Counted from the first letter of the stretch, positions 46,477 to 55,648 are shown. The stretch: 64,000 bases of DNA from Fluviicola chungangensis (GCF_007558725.1 NZ_VLPL01000002.1:62001-126000); one strand, 5' to 3'. Translations and numbers: made by a program. Notes: a model not told the origin generated them from the sequence alone.

Positions 46477-46839
46477 CTACCAAGTTCCGGTTTCAATAAT
46501 AATTGCAACGTTATCTACGTCTCCGTTGATAGGAGGACAAATTTTAGTGACTTTCACCTGCAGACCGATTAATCCGTTGATCTCTCGTTCGATACGGGAA
46601 ACAATTCGTTGTCCCGCATGTTCGATCAGTTTGGAGCGAATGGCCATTTCCTGGGTTACAATCGCATTGATATGAACATAATCAATGGTTTGACTCAATT
46701 CGTCACTCAAAGCTGCCTGTTGGAAGTCAGTCTTCATGCGGACATCTACGATGTAATTTCCGCCGATTCTGCCTTCTTCCTCTAAACAGCCATGATAGGC
46801 ATAGAGTTTTATTCCGTTGACTTCAATGATGTGCTTCAT
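46477..46839 (-). CDS. folB: Dihydroneopterin aldolase
   Basis: 120 residues. It cleaves 7,8-dihydroneopterin to 6-hydroxymethyl-dihydropterin in folate synthesis. Family motifs: EVNGIKLYAYHGCLEEEGRIGGNYIVDVRM (with the conserved Y-x-Y-H-G-x-x-x-E-E), DYVHINAIVTQEMA and the end LQVKVTKICPPINGDVDNVAIIIE (Lys-x-x-P-P). The start ATG overlaps the gltX stop by four bases (46836-46839), indicating a gltX-folB operon. Confidence 0.94.
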   Translation of the reverse strand: MKHIIEVNGIKLYAYHGCLEEEGRIGGNYIVDVRMKTDFQQAALSDELSQTIDYVHINAIVTQEMAIRSKLIEHAGQRIVSRIEREINGLIGLQVKVTKICPPINGDVDNVAIIIETGTW

Positions 46840-48347
46840 CCCAGTTTGGCTAATCCGTCGTTCATCCTGTTCAATGTTTCTTCCTTGCCCAAATAGGATG
46901 CTATTTCAAACATAGAAGGTCCCGTTCCGGCTCCTGTAAGCAGCAATCTGAATAAAGGCAATACGGCACCAATCCCCAAGGATTTCTCTTCCAAAAATGA
47001 TTTAAATGCCGTTTCGATAGTTGGAGCATCAAACGTTGAAAGGGCATCTAATTTGCCTTTCCATTCATTCATCAGTTCAGCGGAACCTTCTTTCCATTTC
47101 TTCGAAACAGTTTGTTCGTCGTATGAAGTTGGCTTATGGATCAGGTAAGATCCTTCTGCCATCATATCTTTCACAAAGGTTGCGCGCTCTTTCATCAACT
47201 TGCAAAATGCTTCCAGGCGCTCTTCGGAATCCGTTAAGCTGAATTGTTCCTTTAATAAACGGGCCAATTCTTTCTCGGAAGTATGCTTCAAATATTGTTG
47301 CTGGAACCATTTGGTTTTCTCGGGATCAAACTTGGCTCCTGCTTTCCCTACCCGATCTAATGTGAATGCCTGGATAAGCTCATCCATGGAGAAAATTTCC
47401 TGTGTTGTTCCCGGATTCCATCCCAGGAATGCGAGCATGTTGATAAAAGCTCCTGCAAAATACCCGTTTTCGCGGTAACCTGAATACAGTTCACCTTCTG
47501 CGGTTGTCCAATTTGCCGGGAATACCGGGAAGCCTAAACGATCACCGTCTCTTTTGGATAGTTTTCCGTTTCCATCAGGTCTTAATAATAATGGCAAATG
47601 TGCAAATTGAGGTGCTTCCCAACCGAAGGCTTGGTATAACATCACGTGCATCGGAGCAGACGGTAACCATTCTTCTCCGCGAATTACATGCGAAATTTTC
47701 ATCAGGTGATCATCCACGATATTCGCCAGGTGATAGGTTGGCATGCCGTCACTTTTGAATAACACCTTGTCGTCCAGGTTGTTCGTGTTTACAACAACCC
47801 ATCCACGGATAATATCTTCAAAGCGAATATCCTCATTTCGAGGCATTTTGAAACGGATGACGTAGGGATCACCTGCTTCCAATCGACGTTTAACTTCATC
47901 AGCTGGAAGTGTCAAAGAGTTTTTCAGGTTCGTACGTGTAACACTGTTGTATTGCCAGTTGGGCATTCCCATTTGTTTTGCCTGTTCGCGAACAGCATCG
48001 AGTTCTTCCGGAGTATCAAAAGCATAGTATGCCCTGTCATTTTCCACCAGACTTTCTGCATACGGACGATACATTTCCTTGCGTTCACTTTGAATATACG
48101 GACCATATTCTCCACCGATTCCGGGTCCTTCATCCGGAATAATCCCGCACCAGTTCAAAGAATCCATGATGTATTCCTGTGCACCGGGAACAAAACGGGT
48201 TTGATCGGTATCTTCAATCCGAATAATGAAGGTTCCGTTATTGTGCTTGGCAAAAAGATAATTGTAAAGTGCTGTCCGTACACCACCCATGTGCAGGGGT
48301 CCGGTTGGAGAAGGTGCGAAACGAACGCGAACGTTTGAGGAACTCAT
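46836..48347 (-). CDS. gltX: Glutamyl-tRNA synthetase
   Basis: 503 residues of a class I aminoacyl-tRNA synthetase charging tRNA-Glu. The HIGH-like motif reads APSPTGPLHMGGVRTALYNYLFAK near the N-terminus, and the KMSKS-like motif is GNGKLSKRDGDRLGFPVFP. The FRFKMPRN and ADDHLMKISHVIRGEEWLPSAPMH segments fit the catalytic domain, and the helical anticodon-binding C-terminal half is intact. Length is normal. folB overlaps its end. A TACTTTTG -7 element precedes it. Confidence 0.96.
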   Translation of the reverse strand: MSSSNVRVRFAPSPTGPLHMGGVRTALYNYLFAKHNNGTFIIRIEDTDQTRFVPGAQEYIMDSLNWCGIIPDEGPGIGGEYGPYIQSERKEMYRPYAESLVENDRAYYAFDTPEELDAVREQAKQMGMPNWQYNSVTRTNLKNSLTLPADEVKRRLEAGDPYVIRFKMPRNEDIRFEDIIRGWVVVNTNNLDDKVLFKSDGMPTYHLANIVDDHLMKISHVIRGEEWLPSAPMHVMLYQAFGWEAPQFAHLPLLLRPDGNGKLSKRDGDRLGFPVFPANWTTAEGELYSGYRENGYFAGAFINMLAFLGWNPGTTQEIFSMDELIQAFTLDRVGKAGAKFDPEKTKWFQQQYLKHTSEKELARLLKEQFSLTDSEERLEAFCKLMKERATFVKDMMAEGSYLIHKPTSYDEQTVSKKWKEGSAELMNEWKGKLDALSTFDAPTIETAFKSFLEEKSLGIGAVLPLFRLLLTGAGTGPSMFEIASYLGKEETLNRMNDGLAKLG

Positions 48348-48363
48348 GCTTGTAATTTTTATG

Positions 48364-48371
48364 CAAAAGTA
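48364..48371 (-). promoter_or_regulatory. -7 element (TACTTTTG) for gltX
   Basis: The minus-strand TACTTTTG fits TAnnTTTG, 17 bases before the gltX ATG. The nearest TTG is 22 bases further upstream, slightly far. Confidence 0.4.
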
Positions 48372-48528
48372 ATTAAATAATGAGCTGATCCTGCAAAATC
48401 AATGCGCATGGAAAGGAGGAAAGATTAACCTTTTTTATGAATTAAGTGTACAGCCGGTTAGAATTTAAATAAGAGGTTCTGTGTGAACTTTTCTACTTTA
48501 GTAAGTTATTCGAATAAGAATTGTTTTT

Positions 48529-51500
48529 ATGTCAGCTTTTGATCGCTTAATTGAGCAAATAGACGCCTTCATCCGGAAGTATTACAAGAGTGAAATCTTA
48601 AAGGGTGTGTTGATCGTCGTTGGCTTTTTATTGGCCTCCTGGTTAACGGTGAGTGTCCTGGAATACTTTGGCCGTTTTCCCAGCTCGGTGCGCTTTATTT
48701 TATTGATTTTATTCCTTGGAATGAACGGCTATTTACTGGTACGTTATTTTGCACTTCCAATTATGCGGCTGTATTCATTTGGAAAACGGATCAACCGGAC
48801 ACAAGCAGCGCGCATTATCGGGTCTTTTTTCCCAAACGTTTCTGACCGTTTGCTCAATACCCTTCAATTGAATGAAATCGTAAATGAAGATGACCGCAGT
48901 TTTGAATTGATTCGCGCAAGTGTATCTCAAAAGTCTAATGAATTGTTGGCCGTTAAGTTTGAAGAGGCTGTTCGTTATGAAGAGTCAAAGCGGTATTTAA
49001 AGTATGTTATTCCGATTATCCTTGTATTTGGAACAATTGCGGTTTTCGCACCTGGATGGATTACCAAAGGTTCTTCCAATGTGGTCCACTTTTCCCAGGC
49101 ACAGGAAGCCCCGTTTGATTTTAACCTGGTAAATAAAAAGGACAAACTGCGTGAAGGAAGTTCGTACAACGTTGAGGTTGATATCACGGGTTTGTATGTT
49201 CCGGAGCATGTATTCCTGGTTTCTAATCGCGGCCGATACAAGATGAATAAGGTCCGTAAGAACCGCCTCGCCTTCCCGATCGATAATTTAAAATCTGACC
49301 TGGTATTCCATTTCGAAAGCGAAGGGTATGAATCGAAGGTGTTTCAGGTTCAAGTGCTGGGAAACGCTTCGCTTGGAAAGGTGGTTGCTACGCTTCATTA
49401 TCCCAAGTATTTGAAGAAGAGAGACGAACGTTTATTAAATATTGCTGACCTGGACCTTCCGGAAGGAACCCGGGTGGACTGGCATGTGGAAGCACGGAAT
49501 GTGAGTTGGTTTAAGGTTTTCGGCAAGGGACTTTCTAAACAGTTTGAAGGATCTGCCGGAAATTTTGAGTCTGTTTATAAAGACGATTCATATGTGAATT
49601 TTGTACTGAAAAATAAATACTTGAATTTGCTGGACACATCCAATATTCAGATTCATGTAATTAAAGATGCCTACCCCGCTATTTTGGTCTCGGAAAGTGT
49701 GGATTCCGTTAAGGCATCTATCCGTTTATTTGAAGGATTAATTTCGGATGATTATGGTCTGAGTTCTTTGTATTTCATGTACACGATAAAGAAAAAGAAC
49801 GGGTCTGAACTGAAACGGAAAATGTTGGTGGACACCTATACCTCTACCAGTGACAAATTCTCTTTTGCCGTTGATTTTAGCCGGGATAACATTGATGTTG
49901 AGGACAAGATTTCTTATCACTTCCAAGTCTTTGACAACGATGGAGTGAATGGGTCGAAAAGCACTTCTTCGCAAAACTTTGTTTATGAGTTACCGACACT
50001 TACGAACCTGAACGAGAAACGGGATGAAGTTCAAAAAGAGTTAAAAAATGCATTGAAAGATGTTTTTAAGAAAACTGAGCAATTTCAAAAAGATGTCAAT
50101 AAGCTGCAAAAATCCCTGATGAATAAATCAAAGAGTGATTTTAAGAATATGGAGCAAGTGCAATCCTTGAAGCAACAACAGCAGTCGTTGCAGGAAGAAT
50201 TGCAATCGATAAAGGATAAGTTGGACGCAAGTAACGAAGAGAAGAATCAATTAAGTGAACAGGATGAAGAGTTGCTGAAACAGCAGGAGCTAATCGAAGA
50301 ATTGCTGAAGGAAGTAATGGACGACGAGTTGAAGAAGTTGTTGGATGAGTTGGAGAAGCTGATGGAAAAAAATGATCAGCAACAGATGAAGAATGAAACC
50401 GATAAACTGGATGCTTCGAGTGATGAGATGAAAAAGCAATTAGATCGGACCATGGAAATGTTGAAACGTTTGCAGGTAAATGAAAAGATTGACGATCTCG
50501 AGAAAGAATTGGATCAATTGGCCGAGGAACAGGAAAAGTTGGAAAAAGAGCTTAAAGAAGAGAAGATTTCGGAAAAGGATGGTTCAAAGAAGCAAGATGA
50601 ACTCAACAAGAAGTTTGATGATTTGAAGAAAGACATGCAGGAACTTCAAAAGCTGAATGAGGAATTGGAGCGTCCAATGCCGATGGATTCCTTTGACCAG
50701 GAGCAGCAGGAAATTTCAGATGAAATGAGTGGTGCAAAGAGTAAGTTGGATCAAGGTAAAAAGGGAAAGGCCGGAGAGAACCAAAAGAAAGCTGCCGAGA
50801 AAATGAAGGAACTTTCGGACCAACTGAATAATCAGCAGGAAGCAGCGAACAAAAAACAAAACGAAGAAGATATGAGCTTAATTCGTTTGTTGTTGGAGAA
50901 TCTGATGTCCTTGAGTTTCGACCAGGAGTATGTCATGAACCGGTTTGGAAAGGTGAAGGACATAGATCCGTACTACAACAAATTGGGAAGAAAGCAGCGA
51001 AGTATTATTGATGACAACAAGCTGATTGAGGATAGTTTGATGGCTCTTGCAAAACGTCAGACAAAAATTGCTCCTTTTATTGATAAGGAACTGAAAGATA
51101 TTCGTTCAAACTTCGGGTTGATTACAAATGAGATCGGTGAGCATAACCGTAGGGGAATGCAGCAACATCAGCAATATGTGATGACCAGCTACAACAACCT
51201 GGCGCTGATGTTGAATGAGAGTTTGCAATCGATGCAACAGCAAGCTCAACAGCAGAAGCCGGGTAATGGATCGTGTGATAATCCGGGAGGTGCCGGACAA
51301 AAACCAAGTGGAGGTCAAATGTCTTCCGATGATATGAAGGAAATGCTGAAGAAGCAATTGGAGCAAATGAAGAAAGGGCCCAACCCTGGAGGGAAGCAAC
51401 CCGGAGATAAACCCGGACAAGGGAACCAGGGAATGCCTGGTTTGGGAAATAAAGAAGTTGCTAAAATGGCTGCGCAGCAAACGGCTATTCGCCAACGTTT

Positions 51501-51864
51501 GGAGCAAATGCGCAACGAAATGAATAAAGAGGGAAAAGGGAAAGGAAACCAACTGAACCCTTTGATTAAGGAACTGGAGGAGCAGGAGAAACAATTGATC
51601 AATAAACAATTCTCTCCGGAGATGATCCGCCGTCAGCAAGATATCTTAACGCGCTTACTGGAAAGTGAGAAAGCCTTGAAAGAAAGAGGTTTTGAAGAAA
51701 AAAGAGAATCTACTTCCGGAAAAAACACGGATTATGGTAACCTTATTCGATTTGATGAGTATAAGCGTAACAAGCTTGGACAAGTTGAGTTGTTGCGTGC
51801 AGTTGATCCTTTGTTGACAAAGTATTATAAAGACAAAGCAGGTAAATACTTCAATCGGTTCTAG
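48529..51864 (+). CDS. DUF4175 family membrane protein with large coiled-coil region
   Basis: 1111 residues. Three transmembrane helices (about 25-46, 53-72 and 155-176) are followed by a long periplasmic domain. A beta-rich part spans roughly 180-490, and a very long Glu/Lys/Gln/Leu heptad-like coiled coil covers about 500-780. The C-terminal region is Gln/Gly/Pro-rich (about 900-1000, PGNGSCDNPGGAGQKPSGGQM), then a final coiled coil (EQMRNEMNKEGKGKGNQ). DUF4175 proteins of this kind are typical of Bacteroidetes and often lie next to ybeY and mnmG. The function is not established. The gene is followed by an RsbW-like ATPase (26 bases) and ybeY, so an operon is likely. Confidence 0.88.
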   Translation: MSAFDRLIEQIDAFIRKYYKSEILKGVLIVVGFLLASWLTVSVLEYFGRFPSSVRFILLILFLGMNGYLLVRYFALPIMRLYSFGKRINRTQAARIIGSFFPNVSDRLLNTLQLNEIVNEDDRSFELIRASVSQKSNELLAVKFEEAVRYEESKRYLKYVIPIILVFGTIAVFAPGWITKGSSNVVHFSQAQEAPFDFNLVNKKDKLREGSSYNVEVDITGLYVPEHVFLVSNRGRYKMNKVRKNRLAFPIDNLKSDLVFHFESEGYESKVFQVQVLGNASLGKVVATLHYPKYLKKRDERLLNIADLDLPEGTRVDWHVEARNVSWFKVFGKGLSKQFEGSAGNFESVYKDDSYVNFVLKNKYLNLLDTSNIQIHVIKDAYPAILVSESVDSVKASIRLFEGLISDDYGLSSLYFMYTIKKKNGSELKRKMLVDTYTSTSDKFSFAVDFSRDNIDVEDKISYHFQVFDNDGVNGSKSTSSQNFVYELPTLTNLNEKRDEVQKELKNALKDVFKKTEQFQKDVNKLQKSLMNKSKSDFKNMEQVQSLKQQQQSLQEELQSIKDKLDASNEEKNQLSEQDEELLKQQELIEELLKEVMDDELKKLLDELEKLMEKNDQQQMKNETDKLDASSDEMKKQLDRTMEMLKRLQVNEKIDDLEKELDQLAEEQEKLEKELKEEKISEKDGSKKQDELNKKFDDLKKDMQELQKLNEELERPMPMDSFDQEQQEISDEMSGAKSKLDQGKKGKAGENQKKAAEKMKELSDQLNNQQEAANKKQNEEDMSLIRLLLENLMSLSFDQEYVMNRFGKVKDIDPYYNKLGRKQRSIIDDNKLIEDSLMALAKRQTKIAPFIDKELKDIRSNFGLITNEIGEHNRRGMQQHQQYVMTSYNNLALMLNESLQSMQQQAQQQKPGNGSCDNPGGAGQKPSGGQMSSDDMKEMLKKQLEQMKKGPNPGGKQPGDKPGQGNQGMPGLGNKEVAKMAAQQTAIRQRLEQMRNEMNKEGKGKGNQLNPLIKELEEQEKQLINKQFSPEMIRRQQDILTRLLESEKALKERGFEEKRESTSGKNTDYGNLIRFDEYKRNKLGQVELLRAVDPLLTKYYKDKAGKYFNRF

Positions 51865-51890
51865 CATTCGTAGAACATTAAATTAGAAGA

Positions 51891-52304
51891 ATGAAAGAAG
51901 GGTTTACTTTAATTGATTCGTTAAGCATTCCTTCAGAATTGAATAATTTGCCGGTAGTTGAGTCAATGATCGACAAGGCTTGTCAAACAGTAGGTATAGA
52001 TGAAGACATGTATGGAAATGTATTGATCGCGGTTACTGAGGCAGTGAACAATGCAATTATTCATGGGAACTCAATGCATGTAAGTAAAGAGGTGAAGTTG
52101 GAGTTTTATGAAACAAGCGACGGTTTCGGTTTTAGAATTTGTGATGAAGGAAAGGGGTTCGACCACCAACACCTCCCCGACCCTACTGCTCCCGAAAACT
52201 TGGAAAAAGAAAATGGAAGAGGAATTTTCTTAATGAGAAATTTAGCTGACGAAGTGATGTTCAATGATACAGGGAATGAGGTCAGCGTTTTTTTTAATAG
52301 ATAA
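51891..52304 (+). CDS. ATP-binding protein of the RsbW/HATPase_c_2 family
   Basis: 137 residues. GHKL-type ATPase: N-box GNVLIAVTEAVNNAIIHGNSMH, then GFGFRICDEGKGFDHQHLP and a GRGIFLMRNLADEVMF lid. This is the serine/threonine-kinase (RsbW, SpoIIAB) class that regulates sigma factors or anti-sigma factor antagonists. No anti-anti-sigma (STAS) or PP2C partner is in the window. The stop codon overlaps the ybeY start in TAATG. It is a stable part of the DUF4175-ybeY-mnmG gene order in this phylum. Confidence 0.9.
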   Translation: MKEGFTLIDSLSIPSELNNLPVVESMIDKACQTVGIDEDMYGNVLIAVTEAVNNAIIHGNSMHVSKEVKLEFYETSDGFGFRICDEGKGFDHQHLPDPTAPENLEKENGRGIFLMRNLADEVMFNDTGNEVSVFFNR

Positions 52305-52741
52305 TGGTAGATGTTTTTTTTGAAGATATAGAAGAAGTTCCGGGTGTAAATCCGGAATTTTTGTTTGCATGGTATTCGCAGGTGTGTGAGAACGAATCGA
52401 AGAATTTGGGGGAAATCTCAGTTGTTTTTTGTTCGGATGAACATTTGCTTGAGATGAACAAGGAATACTTGCAACACGATTATTATACGGATATCATTAC
52501 GTTCGACTATACACAGGGCGATTTGGTGTCGGGCGATTTGTTTATTAGTGTGGATCGGGTTGAAGACAATGCTGATGAGTTTGATGTGCCTTTTCAGGAT
52601 GAATTACATCGAGTGTGTGTGCACGGTTTGTTGCATTTGTGTGGGTATAAGGATAAATCATCCGACGATGAAAGGTTAATGAGGTTGAAGGAAAACGAAA
52701 TGTTGGAACTCCGAAGGTTTCACGTGAAACATTTAAGGTGA
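52304..52741 (+). CDS. ybeY: Endoribonuclease YbeY
   Basis: 145 residues. YbeY is a metal-dependent single-strand endoribonuclease in 16S rRNA maturation and ribosome quality control. The motif DELHRVCVHGLLHLCGYKDKSSDDE matches the H-G-x-L-H-L-x-G-Y core with two histidines. The usual third His (YDH) is replaced by K-D-K, a form I believe is common in this phylum. The C-terminus ends RRFHVKHLR: F-H-V-K-H is the translation of an embedded parS-like site (52716-52731). Overlaps the RsbW-like gene by one base. Confidence 0.9.
   Translation: MVDVFFEDIEEVPGVNPEFLFAWYSQVCENESKNLGEISVVFCSDEHLLEMNKEYLQHDYYTDIITFDYTQGDLVSGDLFISVDRVEDNADEFDVPFQDELHRVCVHGLLHLCGYKDKSSDDERLMRLKENEMLELRRFHVKHLR
52716..52731. 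other. parS-like ParB-binding site 1
   Basis: GGTTTCACGTGAAACA, one mismatch (first base) to TGTTNCACGTGAAACA. It lies inside the end of ybeY and encodes part of FHVKH. Confidence 0.7.
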
Positions 52742-52793
52742 ACGAGGAGCTTGGTGCCCTCTGTTTGTAAGGATGAAATGTTAATGTTACGTA

Positions 52794-52809
52794 AGTTTCA
52801 CGTGGAACA
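52794..52809. other. parS-like ParB-binding site 2
   Basis: AGTTTCACGTGGAACA (reverse complement TGTTCCACGTGAAACT), one mismatch to the consensus. It is between ybeY and mnmG. Confidence 0.7.
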
Positions 52810-52839
52810 TTTGAAGGCTTACCGGGATGATAGTAATTT

Positions 52840-52855
52840 TGTTCCACGTGAAACA
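52840..52855. other. parS-like ParB-binding site 3, perfect match
   Basis: TGTTCCACGTGAAACA, an exact match to the parS consensus TGTTNCACGTGAAACA. It ends nine bases before the mnmG ATG (52865). Confidence 0.85.
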
Positions 52856-52864
52856 TGAAATAAT

Positions 52865-54736
52865 ATGTTGAAAAATTATGATGTCATTGTAGTGGGTGGC
52901 GGACATGCTGGTTGCGAGGCTGCGAATGCAGCTGCAAAACTGGGTAGCTCGGTGTTGTTGATTACAATGAATATGAATACCATTGCCCAAATGAGTTGCA
53001 ATCCTGCGATGGGCGGTGTGGCAAAAGGACAAATTGTACGTGAGATTGATGCGCTTGGTGGTGGGTCCGGAATTGTTTCCGATTTGTCGGCCATTCAATT
53101 TCGCATGCTGAATCGATCAAAAGGTCCTGCAATGTGGTCGCCACGAACTCAAAATGACCGGATGAAATTTGCTGAAGAGTGGCGTTTGCTTTTGGAACGA
53201 AACCCGAATGTTGATTTTTGGCAAGACATGTGCAATGGGTTGATTGTTGAAAATGGGTCCATTATCGGTGTTCGAACATCGATGGGAATTCCTGTATACG
53301 GAAAGGCGGTTGTTTTAACAAATGGTACGTTCCTGAATGGTTTGATCCACTTGGGTGAAAAGCAATTTGGCGGGGGCAGAATCGGTGAGAAGGGCGCAAC
53401 TGGAATTACTGAGGATTTGGTTGCACTCGGCTTTGAGTCCGGAAGGATGAAGACCGGAACGCCTCCACGGGTGGATGGAAGGTCATTGGATTATTCTAAG
53501 ATGGAATTGCAAGATGGAGATGAAAACCCAAGCAAGTTTTCTTATGGTAATACGGAAGCGTTAAAAGTTCAGCGTGCATGTCACATTACTTATACCTCTA
53601 CCCTCACCCATGAATTGTTACGGGAAGGTTTTGATCGTTCACCGATGTTCAATGGGGCTATCAAAAGTAGTGGGCCGAGATATTGTCCGAGTATCGAGGA
53701 TAAGATTAATCGATTTGCAGATCGTGATAGACACCAGATTTTCGTTGAACCGGAAGGATGGAATACTGTTGAGATCTATGTCAACGGTTTTTCTACCAGT
53801 TTACCTGAGGATGTCCAGTTAAAGGCTTTGCGTTCTATTCCCGGATTTGAACAAGCAAAGATGTTTCGTCCGGGTTATGCAATTGAGTATGATTACTTTC
53901 CTCCCACACAACTAAAACATACGTTGGAAACAAAATTGATTGATGGGCTCTATTTTGCAGGGCAAATCAACGGGACAACCGGATACGAGGAGGCGGCTTG
54001 CCAGGGATTAATGGCTGGAATAAATGCTGCCTTAAAGGTGCAAGAGAAAGACCCGTTTATTTTGTCAAGAAGTGAAGCTTATATCGGGGTGTTGATTGAT
54101 GATTTGATTACGAAAGGAACTCAGGAGCCATACCGGATGTTTACTTCACGTGCTGAGTATCGTATTTTGTTGCGCCAGGACAATGCAGATGTTCGTTTGA
54201 CACCTGTTGCATTTGAACTCGGTTTGCAGGATCAGGATGCAATGGACAGGGTAAACAGAAAAGTGAATGCCGCGAAAGAACTGATAGGTGCTTTGCGTAA
54301 AGAGGGTGTTAGCCCGGAAGTGGCAAATCCGGTTTTGGATTTGGTTGGAAGCTCTCCGCTTTCTCAGCAGGTCAAATTGGCTTCTGTACTTACCCGACCG
54401 CATGTCACGATGGAACATGTGTTGGAAATGAGTCAGAGTGTGCGTGAGTTGGCTGATAGGTTACACGTGGAACATGAGGATGCGGTGGAACAAGCTGAAA
54501 TCCTTCTCAAGTATGAGGGCTATATTGCGCGTGAGGAAGAAGTAGCGCTAAAGCTATCCAGGTTAGAGGAGGTCTCTATTCCTGCCGGAACAAATTATTC
54601 GCTGTTAAAATCCTTATCTACGGAAGCAAAGGAAAAATTAAGTAAGATTAAGCCTGTAACGATTGGTCAGGCATCAAGAGTTAGTGGGGTTTCCCCTAGC
54701 GATATTTCAGTTTTATTAATTCATTTAGGAAGGTAG
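52865..54736 (+). CDS. mnmG: tRNA uridine-5-carboxymethylaminomethyl modification enzyme MnmG (GidA)
   Basis: 623 residues. With MnmE it installs the 5-carboxymethylaminomethyl group on wobble uridine of several tRNAs, using FAD and NADH. The N-terminal Rossmann motif is [22 protein letters not shown]. Other family blocks: [66 protein letters not shown] and [18 protein letters not shown]. Length is normal. gidA is often found close to replication origins. Two parS-like sites overlap it or precede it, one within the C-terminal coding part (54459-54474). Confidence 0.97.
   Translation: MLKNYDVIVVGGGHAGCEAANAAAKLGSSVLLITMNMNTIAQMSCNPAMGGVAKGQIVREIDALGGGSGIVSDLSAIQFRMLNRSKGPAMWSPRTQNDRMKFAEEWRLLLERNPNVDFWQDMCNGLIVENGSIIGVRTSMGIPVYGKAVVLTNGTFLNGLIHLGEKQFGGGRIGEKGATGITEDLVALGFESGRMKTGTPPRVDGRSLDYSKMELQDGDENPSKFSYGNTEALKVQRACHITYTSTLTHELLREGFDRSPMFNGAIKSSGPRYCPSIEDKINRFADRDRHQIFVEPEGWNTVEIYVNGFSTSLPEDVQLKALRSIPGFEQAKMFRPGYAIEYDYFPPTQLKHTLETKLIDGLYFAGQINGTTGYEEAACQGLMAGINAALKVQEKDPFILSRSEAYIGVLIDDLITKGTQEPYRMFTSRAEYRILLRQDNADVRLTPVAFELGLQDQDAMDRVNRKVNAAKELIGALRKEGVSPEVANPVLDLVGSSPLSQQVKLASVLTRPHVTMEHVLEMSQSVRELADRLHVEHEDAVEQAEILLKYEGYIAREEEVALKLSRLEEVSIPAGTNYSLLKSLSTEAKEKLSKIKPVTIGQASRVSGVSPSDISVLLIHLGR
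54459..54474. other. parS-like ParB-binding site 4
   Basis: GGTTACACGTGGAACA (reverse complement TGTTCCACGTGTAACC), inside mnmG (encoding part of DRLHVEHED). It has two mismatches to TGTTNCACGTGAAACA and keeps the core CACGTG. Confidence 0.6.
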
Positions 54737-54750
54737 TTTCACGTGGAACA
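54735..54750. other. parS-like ParB-binding site 5
   Basis: AGTTTCACGTGGAACA (reverse complement TGTTCCACGTGAAACT) spans the mnmG stop and the GTG start of the methyltransferase. One mismatch to the consensus. Confidence 0.7.
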
Positions 54751-55618
54751 TTTAAATCAAACCGCTTGCCCTTCATGTGGAGCGCACTCGTTTAGTACAT
54801 ATTTAGCCGTGAAAGATCATTTTCTTTCGAAGGAAGAATTCAAGTTGGAATTGTGCGATTCCTGCAGTTTGTTGTTTACAAATCCCAGACCAAGTCTGGA
54901 TAGAATCGGTGATTACTATAAGTCGGAAGCGTATGTTTCGCACAGCTCTACCAAGAAAGGATTCGTTAATAAGGTTTACGGTTGGGTGCGGACATATACC
55001 TTAAAGAAGAAAATTGCTCTTTTGAAGGGACTTTCTAATGGAAAGAATTTGTTGGACATTGGTGCCGGGACCGGTCACTTCCTGGCCGCAGCGAAAGAAT
55101 CCGGGTATACTGTTTTGGGATTGGAGCCAGATGAGGATGCTCGGAGGGTTGCACTATCGGAAAATGGAATTGAGCTGAAAGATCTTAGCTTGCTTCATGA
55201 TTTGAGTGAATCATTCGATATCATTTCTATGTGGCATGTGTTGGAGCATGTTTATAACCTTCAACCGGATCTGGAGAAGATCACTTCATTGGTAAACCAA
55301 AATGGAGTTTTGATTATAGCCGTTCCGAATTATACCTCTTTTGATGCACAATACTACAAAGAGTATTGGGCGGCCTATGATGTTCCACGACACTTGTATC
55401 ATTTTTCTCCAAAATCAATTATTCCTTTAGTTGAATCCAAAGGGTTGAAATTTGAGAAAATGCTTCCGATGAAATTCGATAGTTACTATGTTTCTATGCT
55501 CAGCGAAAAATACCGGGGCGGTTCCTTGCTGAAAGCCATGAGAATTGGTTTTTTATCCAACCTAAAGGCTAAGGAAGGTTTGTCGAGCTCTCAGATCTAT
55601 ATTTTCCGCAAGAAATAG
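54743..55618 (+). CDS. Class I SAM-dependent methyltransferase with N-terminal zinc-ribbon-like motif
   Basis: 291 residues. An N-terminal CPSCG...CDSC pair (about 9-12 and 37-40) suggests a zinc ribbon, followed by FTNPRPSLDRIGDYY. The methyltransferase motifs are NLLDIGAGTGHFLAAAKESGYTVLGLEPD (motif I), DIISMWHVLEHVYNL (motif IV) and VLIIAVPNYTSF. It acts on an unknown substrate, perhaps a glycan or quinone-like acceptor as for related proteins. GTG 54743 is the only start that keeps the zinc ribbon, and it is inside parS site 5. It starts six bases after the mnmG stop, and a terminator follows. Confidence 0.88.
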   Translation: MEHLNQTACPSCGAHSFSTYLAVKDHFLSKEEFKLELCDSCSLLFTNPRPSLDRIGDYYKSEAYVSHSSTKKGFVNKVYGWVRTYTLKKKIALLKGLSNGKNLLDIGAGTGHFLAAAKESGYTVLGLEPDEDARRVALSENGIELKDLSLLHDLSESFDIISMWHVLEHVYNLQPDLEKITSLVNQNGVLIIAVPNYTSFDAQYYKEYWAAYDVPRHLYHFSPKSIIPLVESKGLKFEKMLPMKFDSYYVSMLSEKYRGGSLLKAMRIGFLSNLKAKEGLSSSQIYIFRKK

Positions 55619-55628
55619 TGTTTTTAAG

Positions 55629-55648
55629 CCCTTTGAAGGGTTTTTTTT
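55629..55648 (+). terminator. Rho-independent terminator after the methyltransferase
   Basis: CCCTT and AAGGG form a short stem around a two-base loop, followed by eight T residues. It ends the mnmG-methyltransferase transcript. Confidence 0.65.

Larger units (their letters stand above)
52763..52857 (+). pseudogene. Probable partial duplicate of the ybeY 3' end
   Basis: The intergenic reading frame containing KDEMLMLRKFHVEHLKAYRDD resembles the true ybeY end KENEMLELRRFHVKHLR, including an embedded parS-like site. The frame continues through the perfect parS site and ends at TGA just before mnmG. It is probably a decayed tandem duplication, or a small unrecognised coding tail. It might be functional only as a parS carrier. 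Confidence 0.4.

Noticed and set aside
50000-51600. Highly repetitive Glu/Lys/Gln stretch in the DUF4175 protein as a DNA repeat
   Set aside because: The repetition is at the level of coiled-coil amino-acid composition; no DNA unit is repeated exactly.
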